Assembly (NCBI RefSeq): GCF_001038205.1
Contig: NZ_JWIZ01000063.1
Location: 1-33,714 of the forward strand
Reading direction: 5' to 3'
Source of the DNA: Muribacter muris
Lineage (GTDB): Bacteria > Pseudomonadota > Gammaproteobacteria > Enterobacterales > Pasteurellaceae
Length of the DNA: 33,714 nucleotides
In this document: one piece after another, positions 1-8,400 of the stretch
Layout of the letters: each line of letters opens with the position of its first letter
Position numbering within the stretch: position 1 is the stretch's first letter
The notes under the pieces: generated by a model
Databases searched by the model: none
The model's input: only the letters and a program-made list of their open reading frames with translations
Told to the model about the DNA's origin: nothing
Translations under genes and position numbers: made by a program

Positions 1-277
1 TTTGGGGGATACAGTTGCTACATTCTGTTAAAATGTCTATTTTTTGTGTATTTACTACATAATACCGCAACATTATATCGCCGTTATGCAAAATAACTGA
101 TCGCTTATAGAATGCTCGCTTCCTTTTAGCAAAATCTAATAGTGTGATTTTTACAGATACTAGCGTGGCATTCCTGCGTTTGTACACAAATCCATTTGGG
201 GATTTATTGCATTATCTTTGTAATGTGAGTATCAGCCATATTTTGCAAAAATTAAACACCAACCAAGCGCTTGCAAT
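1..277. other. Intergenic stretch with no supported gene
   Basis: AT-rich sequence left of the scrA terminator. The reading frames across it are short, lack a good ribosome-binding site and show no recognisable family. A TATAAT-like hexamer occurs on the minus strand near position 77, but nothing downstream of it in the window is a candidate target. I see no RNA gene here. Confidence 0.5.
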
Positions 278-309
278 AAAAAAGCCACCTTTTTGCAGGT
301 GGCTTTTTT
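278..309 (-). terminator. Rho-independent terminator of scrA
   Basis: The stem AAAAAAGCCACCT / AGGTGGCTTTTTT surrounds a short TTTTGC loop and lies just past the scrA stop codon. It has A/T runs on both sides, so it could work in both directions. For scrA it ends in a run of six T on the minus strand. Confidence 0.85.
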
Positions 310-326
310 CATTTCAAGAAATTAAA

Positions 327-1748
327 TTAGGCTTTTGCTTGCGCTCGTTTTCCTAAAATCACGCTGATGATAAAGGCGACTGAAGCCGAAATAATCATAC
401 CGACAATATACATTCCGAGGCTGTCCGGTTTGATAGACGGGATACCCGGTAAGCCTGCCGCACCGAGTGCGATGGCTTTAACGTTGAAGAAAGCGATGAA
501 AGCACTCGCCACACCGGAGGCGATCATTGCCGCAATAAACGGGTAGCGGTAACGTAGGTTCACCCCGAACATTGCCGGCTCTGTAATGCCTAAAAGTGCC
601 GAGATGCCTGACGGTACGGCGATACCACGCACTTTCGCATCTTTCATTACAAATGCCGCACCTAAGCAGGCAGCACCTTGTGCAATATTTGACATTGCCG
701 CAATTGGGAAGATAAATGTTCCGCCGGTGCGAGCCACTTCCGCCAATAATTGCGTTTCAACGGCAATAAAAGTTTGGTGCATACCGGTAATCACGATTGG
801 GGCATAGAATGTCCCGAAAATTGCACCGCCGATAAAACCTAAGCTGTCGTATAACCAAGTTAAGCCTGCACTGATTAACGAGCCGGCTTCACGTCCCAAT
901 GGTCCGATAATAGTGAACGCTAAGAAACCGGCAATAAACAGAGAGAATAGCGGCGTGATGAGGTTATCTAAGAATGACGGTACGATTTTGCGGAACCCTT
1001 TTTCTAAGGTTGCCAACACCCACGCTGCGACTAACGTCGGGATAACCGTGCCTTGATAGCCGACCCGCTCAATCTCTAAGCCGAATACAGACCAGTATTT
1101 GATATTACCGTTTGCCAATGTTACCGCATAATTCCAGCCGTCCGCTAAGGCAGGGTGAACCAATAACATTCCTAATGCAGCCCCTAAGAATGGGTTTCCT
1201 CCAAATTTACGGGTCGCCGAGAAGCCGAGTAGAACCGGCAGGAAAACGAAAGGTGCATTCGCAAAGGTGTTGATTAAATCAACCAAATCAGCGATGCCCG
1301 GATACATATCCACCACATTCACGCCCTCGGCAAAGAAGCCTTTTGCCGTAAGCATTGAGTGAATCCCCATTAACAAACCGCCTGCCACGATCGCCGGAAT
1401 GATCGGGACGAAAATATCCGCCAATCCTTTCACTAAACGCTGGGCAATATTTTGTTTACTTGATCCGGCACTCGCCACTTCGGAGGTTGTCATATCCCCA
1501 ATGCCGAGCAGTTTGGTCATTTCTGCGTGCACTTTATTCACCGTGCCCGAACCAAAAATAATTTGGTATTGACCGGCAACGGAAAATTGACCTTTAACCC
1601 CTTCAATATTTTCAATGCCCTCTTTGTCGATCAAGTTTTCATCTTTTACGACCATACGCAAACGGGTTGCACAGTGGGCTGCCGCCGAAATGTTATCCTT
1701 GCCGCCAAGTTTATCAATCACTTGTTGGGCGATTTGAGGAAAATTCAT
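327..1748 (-). CDS. scrA: PTS sucrose-type transporter, EIIBC
   Basis: Membrane component of a sugar phosphotransferase system that takes up a disaccharide, probably sucrose, and phosphorylates it during transport. The 473-residue protein has an N-terminal EIIB domain with the phosphorylated cysteine at residue 26 (AHCATRLR). A linker follows, then an EIIC membrane domain with many hydrophobic segments and the signature GITEPAMFG at residues 387-395. There is no EIIA domain, as is usual for ScrA, so the glucose EIIA (Crr) would donate phosphate. The N-terminus resembles enteric ScrA more than trehalose TreB, but sequence alone does not exclude another glucoside. The ATG has a good site (AAAGGTGG). 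No sucrose hydrolase or regulator gene is adjacent in the window. Upstream are a CRP-like site and two LacI-family operators. Confidence 0.82.
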   Translation of the reverse strand: MNFPQIAQQVIDKLGGKDNISAAAHCATRLRMVVKDENLIDKEGIENIEGVKGQFSVAGQYQIIFGSGTVNKVHAEMTKLLGIGDMTTSEVASAGSSKQNIAQRLVKGLADIFVPIIPAIVAGGLLMGIHSMLTAKGFFAEGVNVVDMYPGIADLVDLINTFANAPFVFLPVLLGFSATRKFGGNPFLGAALGMLLVHPALADGWNYAVTLANGNIKYWSVFGLEIERVGYQGTVIPTLVAAWVLATLEKGFRKIVPSFLDNLITPLFSLFIAGFLAFTIIGPLGREAGSLISAGLTWLYDSLGFIGGAIFGTFYAPIVITGMHQTFIAVETQLLAEVARTGGTFIFPIAAMSNIAQGAACLGAAFVMKDAKVRGIAVPSGISALLGITEPAMFGVNLRYRYPFIAAMIASGVASAFIAFFNVKAIALGAAGLPGIPSIKPDSLGMYIVGMIISASVAFIISVILGKRAQAKA

Positions 1749-1794
1749 AAATCCACCTTTGTTTATTGTTGAAAATTAGACCTAATTATTTTAA

Positions 1795-1808
1795 CTAAAA
1801 CGATTTAG
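1795..1808 (-). promoter_or_regulatory. LacI-family operator, proximal copy
   Basis: CTAAAACGATTTAG is a near-perfect palindrome with the central CG typical of LacI/ScrR-family operators. It is centred 32 bp, about three helical turns, from a perfect copy at 1827-1840. It lies in the scrA leader about 50 bases before the start codon. A sucrose repressor (ScrR) is the likely ligand; its gene is not in the window. Confidence 0.6.
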
Positions 1809-1826
1809 CTTAAAAAGCACTATTTG

Positions 1827-1840
1827 CTAAAACGTTTTAG
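1827..1840 (-). promoter_or_regulatory. LacI-family operator, distal copy
   Basis: CTAAAACGTTTTAG is a perfect 14-bp palindrome. It sits between the CRP-like site at 1844-1859 and the second operator at 1795-1808, so repressor binding could block RNA polymerase and activator together. Confidence 0.65.
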
Positions 1841-1843
1841 TTT

Positions 1844-1859
1844 TGTAACCTAGATCACA
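1844..1859. promoter_or_regulatory. CRP-like binding site (scrA/dcuB)
   Basis: TGTAACCTAGATCACA differs from the ideal TGTGATCTAGATCACA at two positions, both in the left half-site. Its place upstream of the scrA operators suits carbon catabolite control of scrA. It is also about 150 bases upstream of dcuB and could serve both divergent genes. Confidence 0.65.
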
Positions 1860-1924
1860 TTTTTAGCAAATTTTAGCGGGGAATTTTAGGAAAAATACGG
1901 TTTAAAACTAAAATTTCACAGAAT

Positions 1925-1938
1925 TTGATTTAGGTAAA
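1925..1938 (+). promoter_or_regulatory. Weak FNR-like site upstream of dcuB
   Basis: TTGATTTAGGTAAA matches 8 of the 10 defined bases of TTGAT-N4-ATCAA. FNR activation is known for anaerobic Dcu carriers in other bacteria, which is why it is listed. The right half-site is poor. Confidence 0.25.
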
Positions 1939-2011
1939 AATCCCCTCTATTTTGACCGCTTGCAGATAGAGTAAAATGACCGCATTTCATTTTTATATTG
2001 AGGAACACACT

Positions 2012-3349
2012 ATGCTCTATTTTGAATTTCTACTTTTGCTGGGGTTTCTGTATGCTGGTAGCCGTTACGGTGGTATCGGCTTAGGGGTCGTTTCGGGCAT
2101 TGGACTTGCGGTGGAAGTCTTTATTTTACGAATGCCGCTAGGCAAAGCCCCGATTGATGTGATGCTGATTATCTTGGCGGTTGTTACCTGTGCTTCGGTA
2201 TTAGAGGCTGCCGGCGGGTTAAAATTTATGTTGCAACTGGCTGAAAAGGTGCTGCGTAAAAACCCGAAATACATTACCTTGCTAGGCCCGTTGGTAACTT
2301 ATCTGCTCACCTTTATGCTCGGCACTGGGCACGCGGTTTATTCTGTAATGCCGATTATCGCCGATATTTCGTTGAAAAATAATATCCGCCCGGAACGCCC
2401 AATGGCTGCAGCCTCCGTTGCCTCGCAATTAGCGATTACCTCAAGCCCGATTTCCGCAGCGGTTGTCTTTTATCTGAAAGAAATCACCGCTTTGCCGGGC
2501 TTTGAGCATATTACCTTGCTGCACATTGTGGCAGTAACCGTATCAGCCACCTTTGCTGGCACGGTTGCTCTGTCGCTGTATAGTTTACGCCGCGGTAAAG
2601 AGCTAAAAGACGATCCGGAATATCAACGCCGTTTGCAAGATCCGATTTGGCGTGAACGTATTTTAAATACGACCAGTACCACATTAAACGAAACCCTGCC
2701 GCCAAATGCCAAACAAGCCTTCTTTCTCTTTCTAGCCGCCCTTGCAGTGATTGTTGTGATTGCTGTTTTACCGGATATTCGTACGGTCGGCACCGGTGAA
2801 AAGATTAAACCGATTTCAATGGGATTGATTATCCAAATGATGATGCTCTGTTTTGGCGGGATTATCCTCTTGGTGACGAAAACCAATCCGCAAAATGTGC
2901 CGAACGGTGTTGTTTTTAAATCAGGAATGGTGGCGACGATTGCTATTTTCGGGATTGCGTGGATGAGCGATACTTACTTCCAATATGCAATGCCACAATT
3001 TGAAGCAGGCATTACTGAAATGGTTAATCAATATCCTTGGACATTTGCTTTCGCCCTGTTTGCCGTTTCCGTAGTGATTAACAGCCAAGCGGCAACGGCG
3101 ATAATGATGTTGCCGGTCGGTATCGGACTAGGTTTGCCTACGCCATTACTGATCGGGCTAATGCCGGCGACTTATGCCTATTTCTTTATTCCGAATTACC
3201 CTTCCGATATTGCGACAGTCAATTTTGATGTGAGTGGCACAACCAAAATCGGCAAATACTACTTTAACCACAGCTTTATGGCACCCGGTTTAATCGGCGT
3301 AACCGTTGCTTGCTTTGTCGGCATTGCCGTTGCGAATTTGATTATTTAA
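2012..3349 (+). CDS. dcuB: Anaerobic C4-dicarboxylate transporter, Dcu family
   Basis: Inner-membrane carrier for fumarate, malate, aspartate and succinate exchange during anaerobic fumarate respiration. Translation from ATG 2012 gives 445 residues, matching the usual DcuA/DcuB length of about 445. That start has a GAGGA site seven bases upstream; an in-frame ATG at 1976 has none and would add 12 non-conserved residues. The protein is hydrophobic throughout. It carries family blocks such as RKNPKYITLLGP, GTGHAVYSVMPIIAD, NNIRPERPMAAASVASQ and, near the end, PNYPSDIATVNFD...GTTKIG. The GTGH...YS and RPERPMA blocks favour DcuB, while the SSPISAAVV block is closer to DcuA, so the subfamily is slightly uncertain. 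A strong terminator shared with typA follows. Confidence 0.85.
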   Translation: MLYFEFLLLLGFLYAGSRYGGIGLGVVSGIGLAVEVFILRMPLGKAPIDVMLIILAVVTCASVLEAAGGLKFMLQLAEKVLRKNPKYITLLGPLVTYLLTFMLGTGHAVYSVMPIIADISLKNNIRPERPMAAASVASQLAITSSPISAAVVFYLKEITALPGFEHITLLHIVAVTVSATFAGTVALSLYSLRRGKELKDDPEYQRRLQDPIWRERILNTTSTTLNETLPPNAKQAFFLFLAALAVIVVIAVLPDIRTVGTGEKIKPISMGLIIQMMMLCFGGIILLVTKTNPQNVPNGVVFKSGMVATIAIFGIAWMSDTYFQYAMPQFEAGITEMVNQYPWTFAFALFAVSVVINSQAATAIMMLPVGIGLGLPTPLLIGLMPATYAYFFIPNYPSDIATVNFDVSGTTKIGKYYFNHSFMAPGLIGVTVACFVGIAVANLII

Positions 3350-3362
3350 TGAGTAAAAAGAA

Positions 3363-3391
3363 AAGGGACACCAATGTGTCCCTTATTTTTT
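3363..3391 (+). terminator. Bidirectional terminator between dcuB and typA
   Basis: A nine-base-pair stem AAGGGACAC / GTGTCCCTT with a CAAT loop, followed by TATTTTTTAT. The A-rich left arm also gives a T-run on the minus strand, so it can end both convergent transcripts. Confidence 0.85.
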
Positions 3392-3396
3392 ATAAA

Positions 3397-5244
3397 TTAG
3401 TGAGTGCTGGTACTAGAGGTTGTACGACTTGCCCGCTTGCGTTCCACTTCGGTCAGCAGTTTTTTGCGGATACGCACGGAAGCCGGTGTAACTTCCACTA
3501 ATTCATCGTCATCAATAAATTCCAACGCTTGCTCAAGGGTAAATTTCACAGGTGTGGTAAGAGTTAAAGCATCATCTTTACCGGATGCACGCATATTGGT
3601 CAATTTTTTACCCTCAAGCGGGTTCACAGTTAAATCGTTCGAACGGCTATGGATACCGATGATCTGCCCTTCATAAATTTCAGCACCGTGTTCAATCATC
3701 AACTTACCCCGATCTTGCAACGCATAGAGTGAGTATGCTAATGCTTTACCCGTACCGTTAGAAATCAGCACGCCGTTAATACGCTGCCCGATCTCACCCG
3801 CTTTTACGTCATCGTAATGGCTGAAACTGGAGTAGAGCAAGCCTGTGCCTGATGTCATTGTCATAAATTCATTGCGGAAGCCGATTAAGCCGCGGCTCGG
3901 AATGATATATTCTAAACGGGTGCGACCTTTGCCGTCCGGCACCATATCACGCACTTCACCTTTACGGATACCGAGAGCTTCCATTACCGCCCCTTGATGC
4001 TGTTCTTCAATATCAATGGTAACTTGCTCAAACGGCTCTTGTTTACGCCCGTCAATCTCTTTGAAAATGACTTTCGGGCGAGAAACGGCAAGTTCATAGC
4101 CCTCACGGCGCATATTTTCGATTAAAACGGATAGGTGCAGTTCACCCCGTCCGGATACGCTGAAAATATCGGAATCGTCCGTTTCTTCCACCCGTAGTGC
4201 CACGTTATGCACGAGTTCTTTTTTCAAACGCTCTAAAATTTGGCGGGAAGTCACAAATTTCCCCTCTTGTCCGCAGAACGGCGAGGTATTAACGCAGAAG
4301 AACATTGTAACGGTCGGTTCATCAACGGTAAGTGGCGGCAGAGCCTCGACATTGTTGATATCGCAGAGCGTATCGGAAATATTCAATTCGCCAAGACCGG
4401 TAATCGCAATAATATCTCCGGCATAGGCTTCAGTCGCTTCATAGCGTTGCAGCCCTAAATGCCCAAGCACCTGCCCGACCCGACCGTTACGGGTTTTACC
4501 TTCCGCATCAATGACCGTAACCGGCTGATTTGGTTTTACCGTACCACGTTTAATCCGCCCGATACCGATAACGCCGAGATATTTGCTGTAATCTAGCTGA
4601 GAAATCTGCATTTGGAACGGCGCATCCAGCTCGACATCCGGCGGGGAAACGTGTTCAATAATCGCTTCAAACAGCGGATCCATATTTGGTGCGAGGTCTT
4701 CGTGATCTAAACCGGCAACGCCGTTAAGAGCGGAAGCATAGATGATCGGAAAATCTAATTGTTCGTCCGTTGCACCAAGATTGACAAATAAATCAAAAAC
4801 TTGATCAACTACCCAATCCGGACGTGCGCCCGGGCGATCGACTTTATTGATCACCACAATCGGTTTTAACCCGTGTGCAAAGGCTTTTTGGGTGACGAAG
4901 CGGGTTTGCGGCATTGGGCCGTCAAAAGCGTCCACCACTAATAAGACGGAATCCACCATTGATAAAACACGCTCGACTTCGCCGCCAAAATCGGCGTGTC
5001 CCGGCGTATCCACAATATTGATACGGTAGTCGTTCCAGTTAATCGCCGTATTTTTCGCTAAAATGGTAATGCCACGCTCTTTTTCCAGATCGTTGGAGTC
5101 CATTACACGTTCGTCCGTATCGCCACGGGACGTATCTAATGTGCCGGATAACTTTAATAATTTATCCACGAGAGTGGTTTTGCCGTGGTCAACGTGGGCA
5201 ATGATTGCGATATTTCGCATTTTATGGGTATCTAAATGTTGCAT
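3397..5244 (-). CDS. typA: Ribosome-associated GTPase TypA/BipA
   Basis: Translational GTPase of the EF-G/LepA superfamily that binds 70S ribosomes and supports ribosome assembly and growth under cold and other stress. The 615-residue protein has the P-loop AHVDHGKT at residues 16-23, DTPGH at 79-83 and NKVD at 133-136. Domain II, the EF-G-like domains and the BipA C-terminal domain follow, with a typical Ser/Thr tail ending TSTH. It looks complete. The first ATG (5244) and an ATG eight codons inside (5220) both have weak ribosome-binding sites; the longer form is kept because related proteins usually carry a few residues before the [12 protein letters not shown] block. A perfect TATAAT lies on the minus strand about 120 bases upstream. 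Confidence 0.95.
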   Translation of the reverse strand: MQHLDTHKMRNIAIIAHVDHGKTTLVDKLLKLSGTLDTSRGDTDERVMDSNDLEKERGITILAKNTAINWNDYRINIVDTPGHADFGGEVERVLSMVDSVLLVVDAFDGPMPQTRFVTQKAFAHGLKPIVVINKVDRPGARPDWVVDQVFDLFVNLGATDEQLDFPIIYASALNGVAGLDHEDLAPNMDPLFEAIIEHVSPPDVELDAPFQMQISQLDYSKYLGVIGIGRIKRGTVKPNQPVTVIDAEGKTRNGRVGQVLGHLGLQRYEATEAYAGDIIAITGLGELNISDTLCDINNVEALPPLTVDEPTVTMFFCVNTSPFCGQEGKFVTSRQILERLKKELVHNVALRVEETDDSDIFSVSGRGELHLSVLIENMRREGYELAVSRPKVIFKEIDGRKQEPFEQVTIDIEEQHQGAVMEALGIRKGEVRDMVPDGKGRTRLEYIIPSRGLIGFRNEFMTMTSGTGLLYSSFSHYDDVKAGEIGQRINGVLISNGTGKALAYSLYALQDRGKLMIEHGAEIYEGQIIGIHSRSNDLTVNPLEGKKLTNMRASGKDDALTLTTPVKFTLEQALEFIDDDELVEVTPASVRIRKKLLTEVERKRASRTTSSTSTH

Positions 5245-5364
5245 TGAAATATGTTGTTGCTCAAATGAAAGTAGGAGAACCTACGATGAAAATTAGCAGC
5301 GGGCGTGTGCCCGCCGAACGCATTCTTGGCAATGTGATTAGCTCGCCATTTGCAAAGGTGCGGG

Positions 5365-5370
5365 ATTATA
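5365..5370 (-). promoter_or_regulatory. Possible -10 element for typA
   Basis: TATAAT read on the minus strand, about 120 bases before the typA start. The -35 position at 17-bp spacing (TAGCCG) is poor, so this is only a candidate. Confidence 0.25.
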
Positions 5371-5447
5371 CCGAGTTTTCGCTCGGTCGGCTAGAAAGCA
5401 AGCGGTCGGTTTGCCGTAAAAATTTGCAAATTTTCGGGAATGAGGCA

Positions 5448-5591
5448 TTAAGCCACTTGTTCTAAAACTACGAAGCTGACTCGGCGGCGGTCGGCAATAC
5501 GGCGCTTTAATTGGTGGAGATGTAACAGCCTGCGGGCTTTATTACTCTTTAAGCGTTTGACGTTTTGCTTTAGTTTTCGCCTTCTCACCAT
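5448..5591 (-). CDS. Very basic 47-residue protein of unknown function
   Basis: A short frame directly behind mltF on the same strand. It starts MVRRRKLKQNVKRLK and ends VSFVVLEQVA. By my count it has 11 arginines, 6 lysines and 2 histidines, so 17 of 47 residues are Arg or Lys. The mltF stop codon TAG is part of the TAGGAG ribosome-binding site of this frame, with nine bases between the two genes, which argues for a real cotranslated gene. There is no signal peptide or membrane segment. The composition would suit RNA or ribosome binding, but I recognise no family and assign no function. A pair of opposing short frames on the plus strand overlaps its end. Confidence 0.6.
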   Translation of the reverse strand: MVRRRKLKQNVKRLKSNKARRLLHLHQLKRRIADRRRVSFVVLEQVA

Positions 5592-5600
5592 TTGTTGCTC

Positions 5601-7076
5601 CTATTTTTCTGCTGGGGAAACGGGCTGTTGGCTATTTTCGCCTAAGGTTAATGTTTCGGCAAGCCAATCTTTTTGTTGCTGTTTTTCTTGTCGTTGGGAT
5701 TCCTGCTCTTTGAGGCGTTGTTGGTTGATGATACTGTTATAGTAACGGCGGATATTTTCCACATATTGAAAGGCTTCAAATCCCCGTGCATAGCCGTATT
5801 TGAGCTGGCTGTAATAGCGTTTTTCCGCCAGTAGCGGTAAATTCTTTTTCACGTCCAGCCAGTTATCCGGATTGCCACCCAGTTGCTTGGTGAGGCGGCG
5901 GACATCGATCAAATGTCCCATTCCCATATTATAAGCAGCCAAACCGTACCAAATGCGATCTTCTTTGTCGATGGTTTGCGGCAGTTGGCTCATCAATAAA
6001 TGCAGATATTCCGCCCCTGCCCGCACGCTCTGTTCCGGATTGAGTCTGTCGGTAACGTTCATTCGCTCCGCCGTATCTCGTGTGAGCATCATAATACCCC
6101 GAACCCCCGTTGGAGATGTGGCTGACGGATCCCAATGGGATTCTTGGTAGGCAATCGCCGCCAACATTTGCCAGTCTAATTCGCCACGGTATTTCTCAAA
6201 TAAATGTTGATATTTCGGCAGTAGATTATCTATTGCTTTCAGGTAGCTCTGGCTGTCCACATAGTCGAAACGGGCGAGGTAGTTAAAATATTTTTCTTCG
6301 ATACGGGCAATCAACCCCGTTTCGTTAGCGTGATGCATAAATTCCAAAACCGAGGCTTGCAATTCACTGTACGGTTTATTCGGTAAGTACCATACCACCG
6401 GCTGTTCATCCGTCAGATCAAAGCCGACCGCAATCGTCGGTTTGATATGCTGCAAGGCAGATACATCAATAGAGACGGCGACCGTATAAGGAATCGTCCC
6501 ATCTGCCACCTGGATCAACAATTCTTCTTGGGTAAACTTATCCGTGGTGCGCCATTTGAGTTTAGGAAAGCGGGCTTGTAGTTTTTGTAGCACCGGTAAA
6601 ACGGCAGAGCCGGCAGGTACAATTAGCTCCGAGCGAAGCTCATCAATGCTATACGGGCGAATTCCGCCTTTCTTATACACCACTTGCCAAGATGCCGAGT
6701 AATAACTCGCACCAATTTGAAACTGCTCTGCTTGTTCGGGTTGCAACAATAGACCGGCGGCAGCAATGTCGATTTTATTCTGTTTTAGCGCATCAAACAG
6801 TTGCTCGCTGCTATCGAAAGGTTTTACTTCTAAATTTACCCCAATATAATCGGCAAATTGGCGAGCTAAATCATATTCAATACCGGCAGTGCCTTCCGCC
6901 CCGAAAAAATAGGACATCGGGTGGTTGATCATTCCCACTTTAACAATTTTTTTCTGTTGAATATGGGCGAAGCTGTTTTCTTCCGACTGCATTGCTTTTT
7001 GCCAAGGAAATACCATATCCCAAGCCCAAAGCATCAGAACCAAGCCTAGCACAAGACGAATAATTAGCCCTTTCAA
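5601..7076 (-). CDS. mltF: Membrane-bound lytic murein transglycosylase F
   Basis: Envelope enzyme that cleaves peptidoglycan glycan strands, forming 1,6-anhydro-muramic ends, used in wall remodelling. The 491-residue protein has an N-terminal signal/anchor (residues about 5-25). A periplasmic solute-binding-like regulatory domain follows (about 43-270), then a soluble lytic transglycosylase domain with catalytic Glu312 in AYQESHWDP and the block [12 protein letters not shown]. The C-terminal tail is Gln/Glu-rich. It starts at TTG: MKGLIIRL fits the family N-terminus, an AGAAAGG site lies just upstream, and no in-frame ATG is nearby. Its stop overlaps the ribosome-binding site of the small basic gene downstream. 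It is divergent from grxA. Confidence 0.93.
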   Translation of the reverse strand: MKGLIIRLVLGLVLMLWAWDMVFPWQKAMQSEENSFAHIQQKKIVKVGMINHPMSYFFGAEGTAGIEYDLARQFADYIGVNLEVKPFDSSEQLFDALKQNKIDIAAAGLLLQPEQAEQFQIGASYYSASWQVVYKKGGIRPYSIDELRSELIVPAGSAVLPVLQKLQARFPKLKWRTTDKFTQEELLIQVADGTIPYTVAVSIDVSALQHIKPTIAVGFDLTDEQPVVWYLPNKPYSELQASVLEFMHHANETGLIARIEEKYFNYLARFDYVDSQSYLKAIDNLLPKYQHLFEKYRGELDWQMLAAIAYQESHWDPSATSPTGVRGIMMLTRDTAERMNVTDRLNPEQSVRAGAEYLHLLMSQLPQTIDKEDRIWYGLAAYNMGMGHLIDVRRLTKQLGGNPDNWLDVKKNLPLLAEKRYYSQLKYGYARGFEAFQYVENIRRYYNSIINQQRLKEQESQRQEKQQQKDWLAETLTLGENSQQPVSPAEK

Positions 7077-7227
7077 ATGCCTTTCTCTCTATTTCTTTCG
7101 TTTGAATAATCGCAGTTTAGCAAAGTTCTGCCGTAAAGCAAAACGGCGATTCTAACCTCTTACACTATCTTCAGTGGCGAAACTTTGTTAAAATTTTGTG
7201 TTCTTATTACTTTTTAGAGGATATTGT

Positions 7228-7491
7228 ATGTTTGTTGAAATTTATGGTCGCTTAACTTGCCCGTACTGCCGTAATGCCAAAGCATTGGCAGAAAAAATGA
7301 AAGCGGAATTGACTGATTTTGATTTTAAATTTGTGGATATGATCGCTGAGGGGATCTCAAAAGAAGATTTAGAACCTCGTGTTGGTAAGCCGGTTGCGAC
7401 TGTACCGCAAATCTTTTTAGATAATGAACACGTTGGTGGCTATTCCGATTTTGCCCCGCTTGTCAAAGCGAAATTTGGCATTGCACTTTAA
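7228..7491 (+). CDS. grxA: Glutaredoxin 1
   Basis: Small cytoplasmic dithiol oxidoreductase that uses glutathione to reduce protein disulfides, including those of ribonucleotide reductase. Translation from ATG 7228 gives 87 residues, the normal GrxA length, with redox motif CPYC at residues 11-14, the TVPQIF cis-proline block and the GGYSDF glutathione-binding loop. The start has TAGAGG upstream; a GTG ten codons earlier would add a non-conserved hydrophobic stretch. A terminator follows, so it is probably monocistronic. Confidence 0.93.
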   Translation: MFVEIYGRLTCPYCRNAKALAEKMKAELTDFDFKFVDMIAEGISKEDLEPRVGKPVATVPQIFLDNEHVGGYSDFAPLVKAKFGIAL

Positions 7492-7504
7492 TAAAAAGAT
7501 AGAA

Positions 7505-7530
7505 AGCGAGGGAAAATCCCCTCGTTTTTA
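7505..7530 (+). terminator. Terminator after grxA
   Basis: Stem CGAGGG / CCCTCG (7507-7512 with 7519-7524) followed by TTTTTATTTTT. It overlaps the end of the convergent ElyC-like gene. Confidence 0.8.
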
Positions 7531-8271
7531 TTTTTCTTTCCAATAACCAATCCACTCTTTAAGCGCGTGTACATTACTGTGCAGCGCACCGGATGCCGGC
7601 AAAAAATGCATTATTGTTAGCCCGTAGGTTGAAGGCGTAATGCCGCCACCCACGCTGGCGGGCAAGACCTTAAACCCTTCTCGTTCAAAAAGCAGCTTGG
7701 CACGTTGCATATGCCATTGATTTGTAACCAAAATAATCTTACGAACCTGTGCTTTTTCTAAAATAACACGGCTAAACTGCGCATTTTCTTTGGTTGTCCT
7801 TGCTTTTCCTTCGATCCACTCAGTTGGAATCTGAAAGAACATTTTCAGCTCGTTTGCCATTACCGCAGCTTCCGATGTACCGTTCGGGCTACTGCCGGTA
7901 ATTAACAGCGGCAATTGGGTATGCTTTTGGAGGTAAGCCGCATAGCGTACCCGTTCAAACGCAATTTCACTGATGGCTAGTTTTCCGAATAGCTCTTTAC
8001 TGTCCCGCAAGCCTCCCCCAAGCAACACGATAGCTTGGGCTGAACGGTAATCGTCAAGGGTAAGATTATCTTCCGTGACTAACGAATCGTGCAATTTTTG
8101 TGAGGTGTAAGGCAAGCTGAAAATATATAAAATGGCGATCCCCAAGAAAGAGGAAACGTATGCTAACTTTTTCCAGTTCAGACGAAAGAACCAGAGCGAC
8201 ATCAGCCATAAAATCAGTGCGTTAAACGGCGGCAAAATTATTGCCGTGATAATTTTGGTAACAACAAACAT
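7528..8271 (-). CDS. ElyC/YdcF-family envelope protein (DUF218)
   Basis: A 247-residue protein with two hydrophobic N-terminal segments (about 5-28 and 36-53), then a DUF218 domain opening AQAIVLLGGGLRD and containing LLITGSSPNGTSEA and ILVTNQWHMQRAKLLFEREG. The arrangement of two membrane helices plus a DUF218 domain matches E. coli ElyC (YcbC), which affects peptidoglycan and undecaprenyl-carrier metabolism; simple YdcF proteins lack the paired helices. Its gene is divergent from the glycan operon, which also consumes undecaprenyl carrier, but that link is only inference. The exact ortholog is uncertain. Confidence 0.8.
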   Translation of the reverse strand: MFVVTKIITAIILPPFNALILWLMSLWFFRLNWKKLAYVSSFLGIAILYIFSLPYTSQKLHDSLVTEDNLTLDDYRSAQAIVLLGGGLRDSKELFGKLAISEIAFERVRYAAYLQKHTQLPLLITGSSPNGTSEAAVMANELKMFFQIPTEWIEGKARTTKENAQFSRVILEKAQVRKIILVTNQWHMQRAKLLFEREGFKVLPASVGGGITPSTYGLTIMHFLPASGALHSNVHALKEWIGYWKEK

Positions 8272-8309
8272 TGCGCAGTCAATTGTTAGGGGTAAATCAA
8301 TATTGTCTA

Positions 8310-8338
8310 TTGTCCCATTATCCGTTTGAAATTAAAAT
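8310..8338 (+). promoter_or_regulatory. Candidate promoter of the glycan operon
   Basis: TTGTCC, a 17-bp spacer and TAAAAT lie about 60 bases before the flippase start. An uptake sequence at 8354 falls inside the predicted leader. Confidence 0.45.
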
Positions 8339-8353
8339 AGCAAATTTAAGATT

Positions 8354-8362
8354 ACAAGCGGT
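8354..8362 (+). repeat. DNA uptake sequence, Apl type
   Basis: Exact ACAAGCGGT followed by CGG and, after an AT-rich gap, TTTTGCAAAG, matching the extended consensus. It lies in the leader of the glycan operon. Confidence 0.85.
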
Positions 8363-8400
8363 CGGTTCGGGCAAATATTTTGCAAAGATCCGGAAAAAGT

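Noticed and set aside
144-356. A 70-residue plus-strand frame at the left edge
   Set aside because: It runs through the scrA terminator into the end of scrA and lacks a ribosome-binding site.
5286-5465. A 59-residue plus-strand frame with an AGGAG site eight bases before its ATG, whose site is locked in a GTAGG-AGAA-CCTAC hairpin
   Set aside because: It overlaps the end of the basic minus-strand gene, contains an uptake-like sequence, and resembles no family; more likely chance in the typA upstream region.
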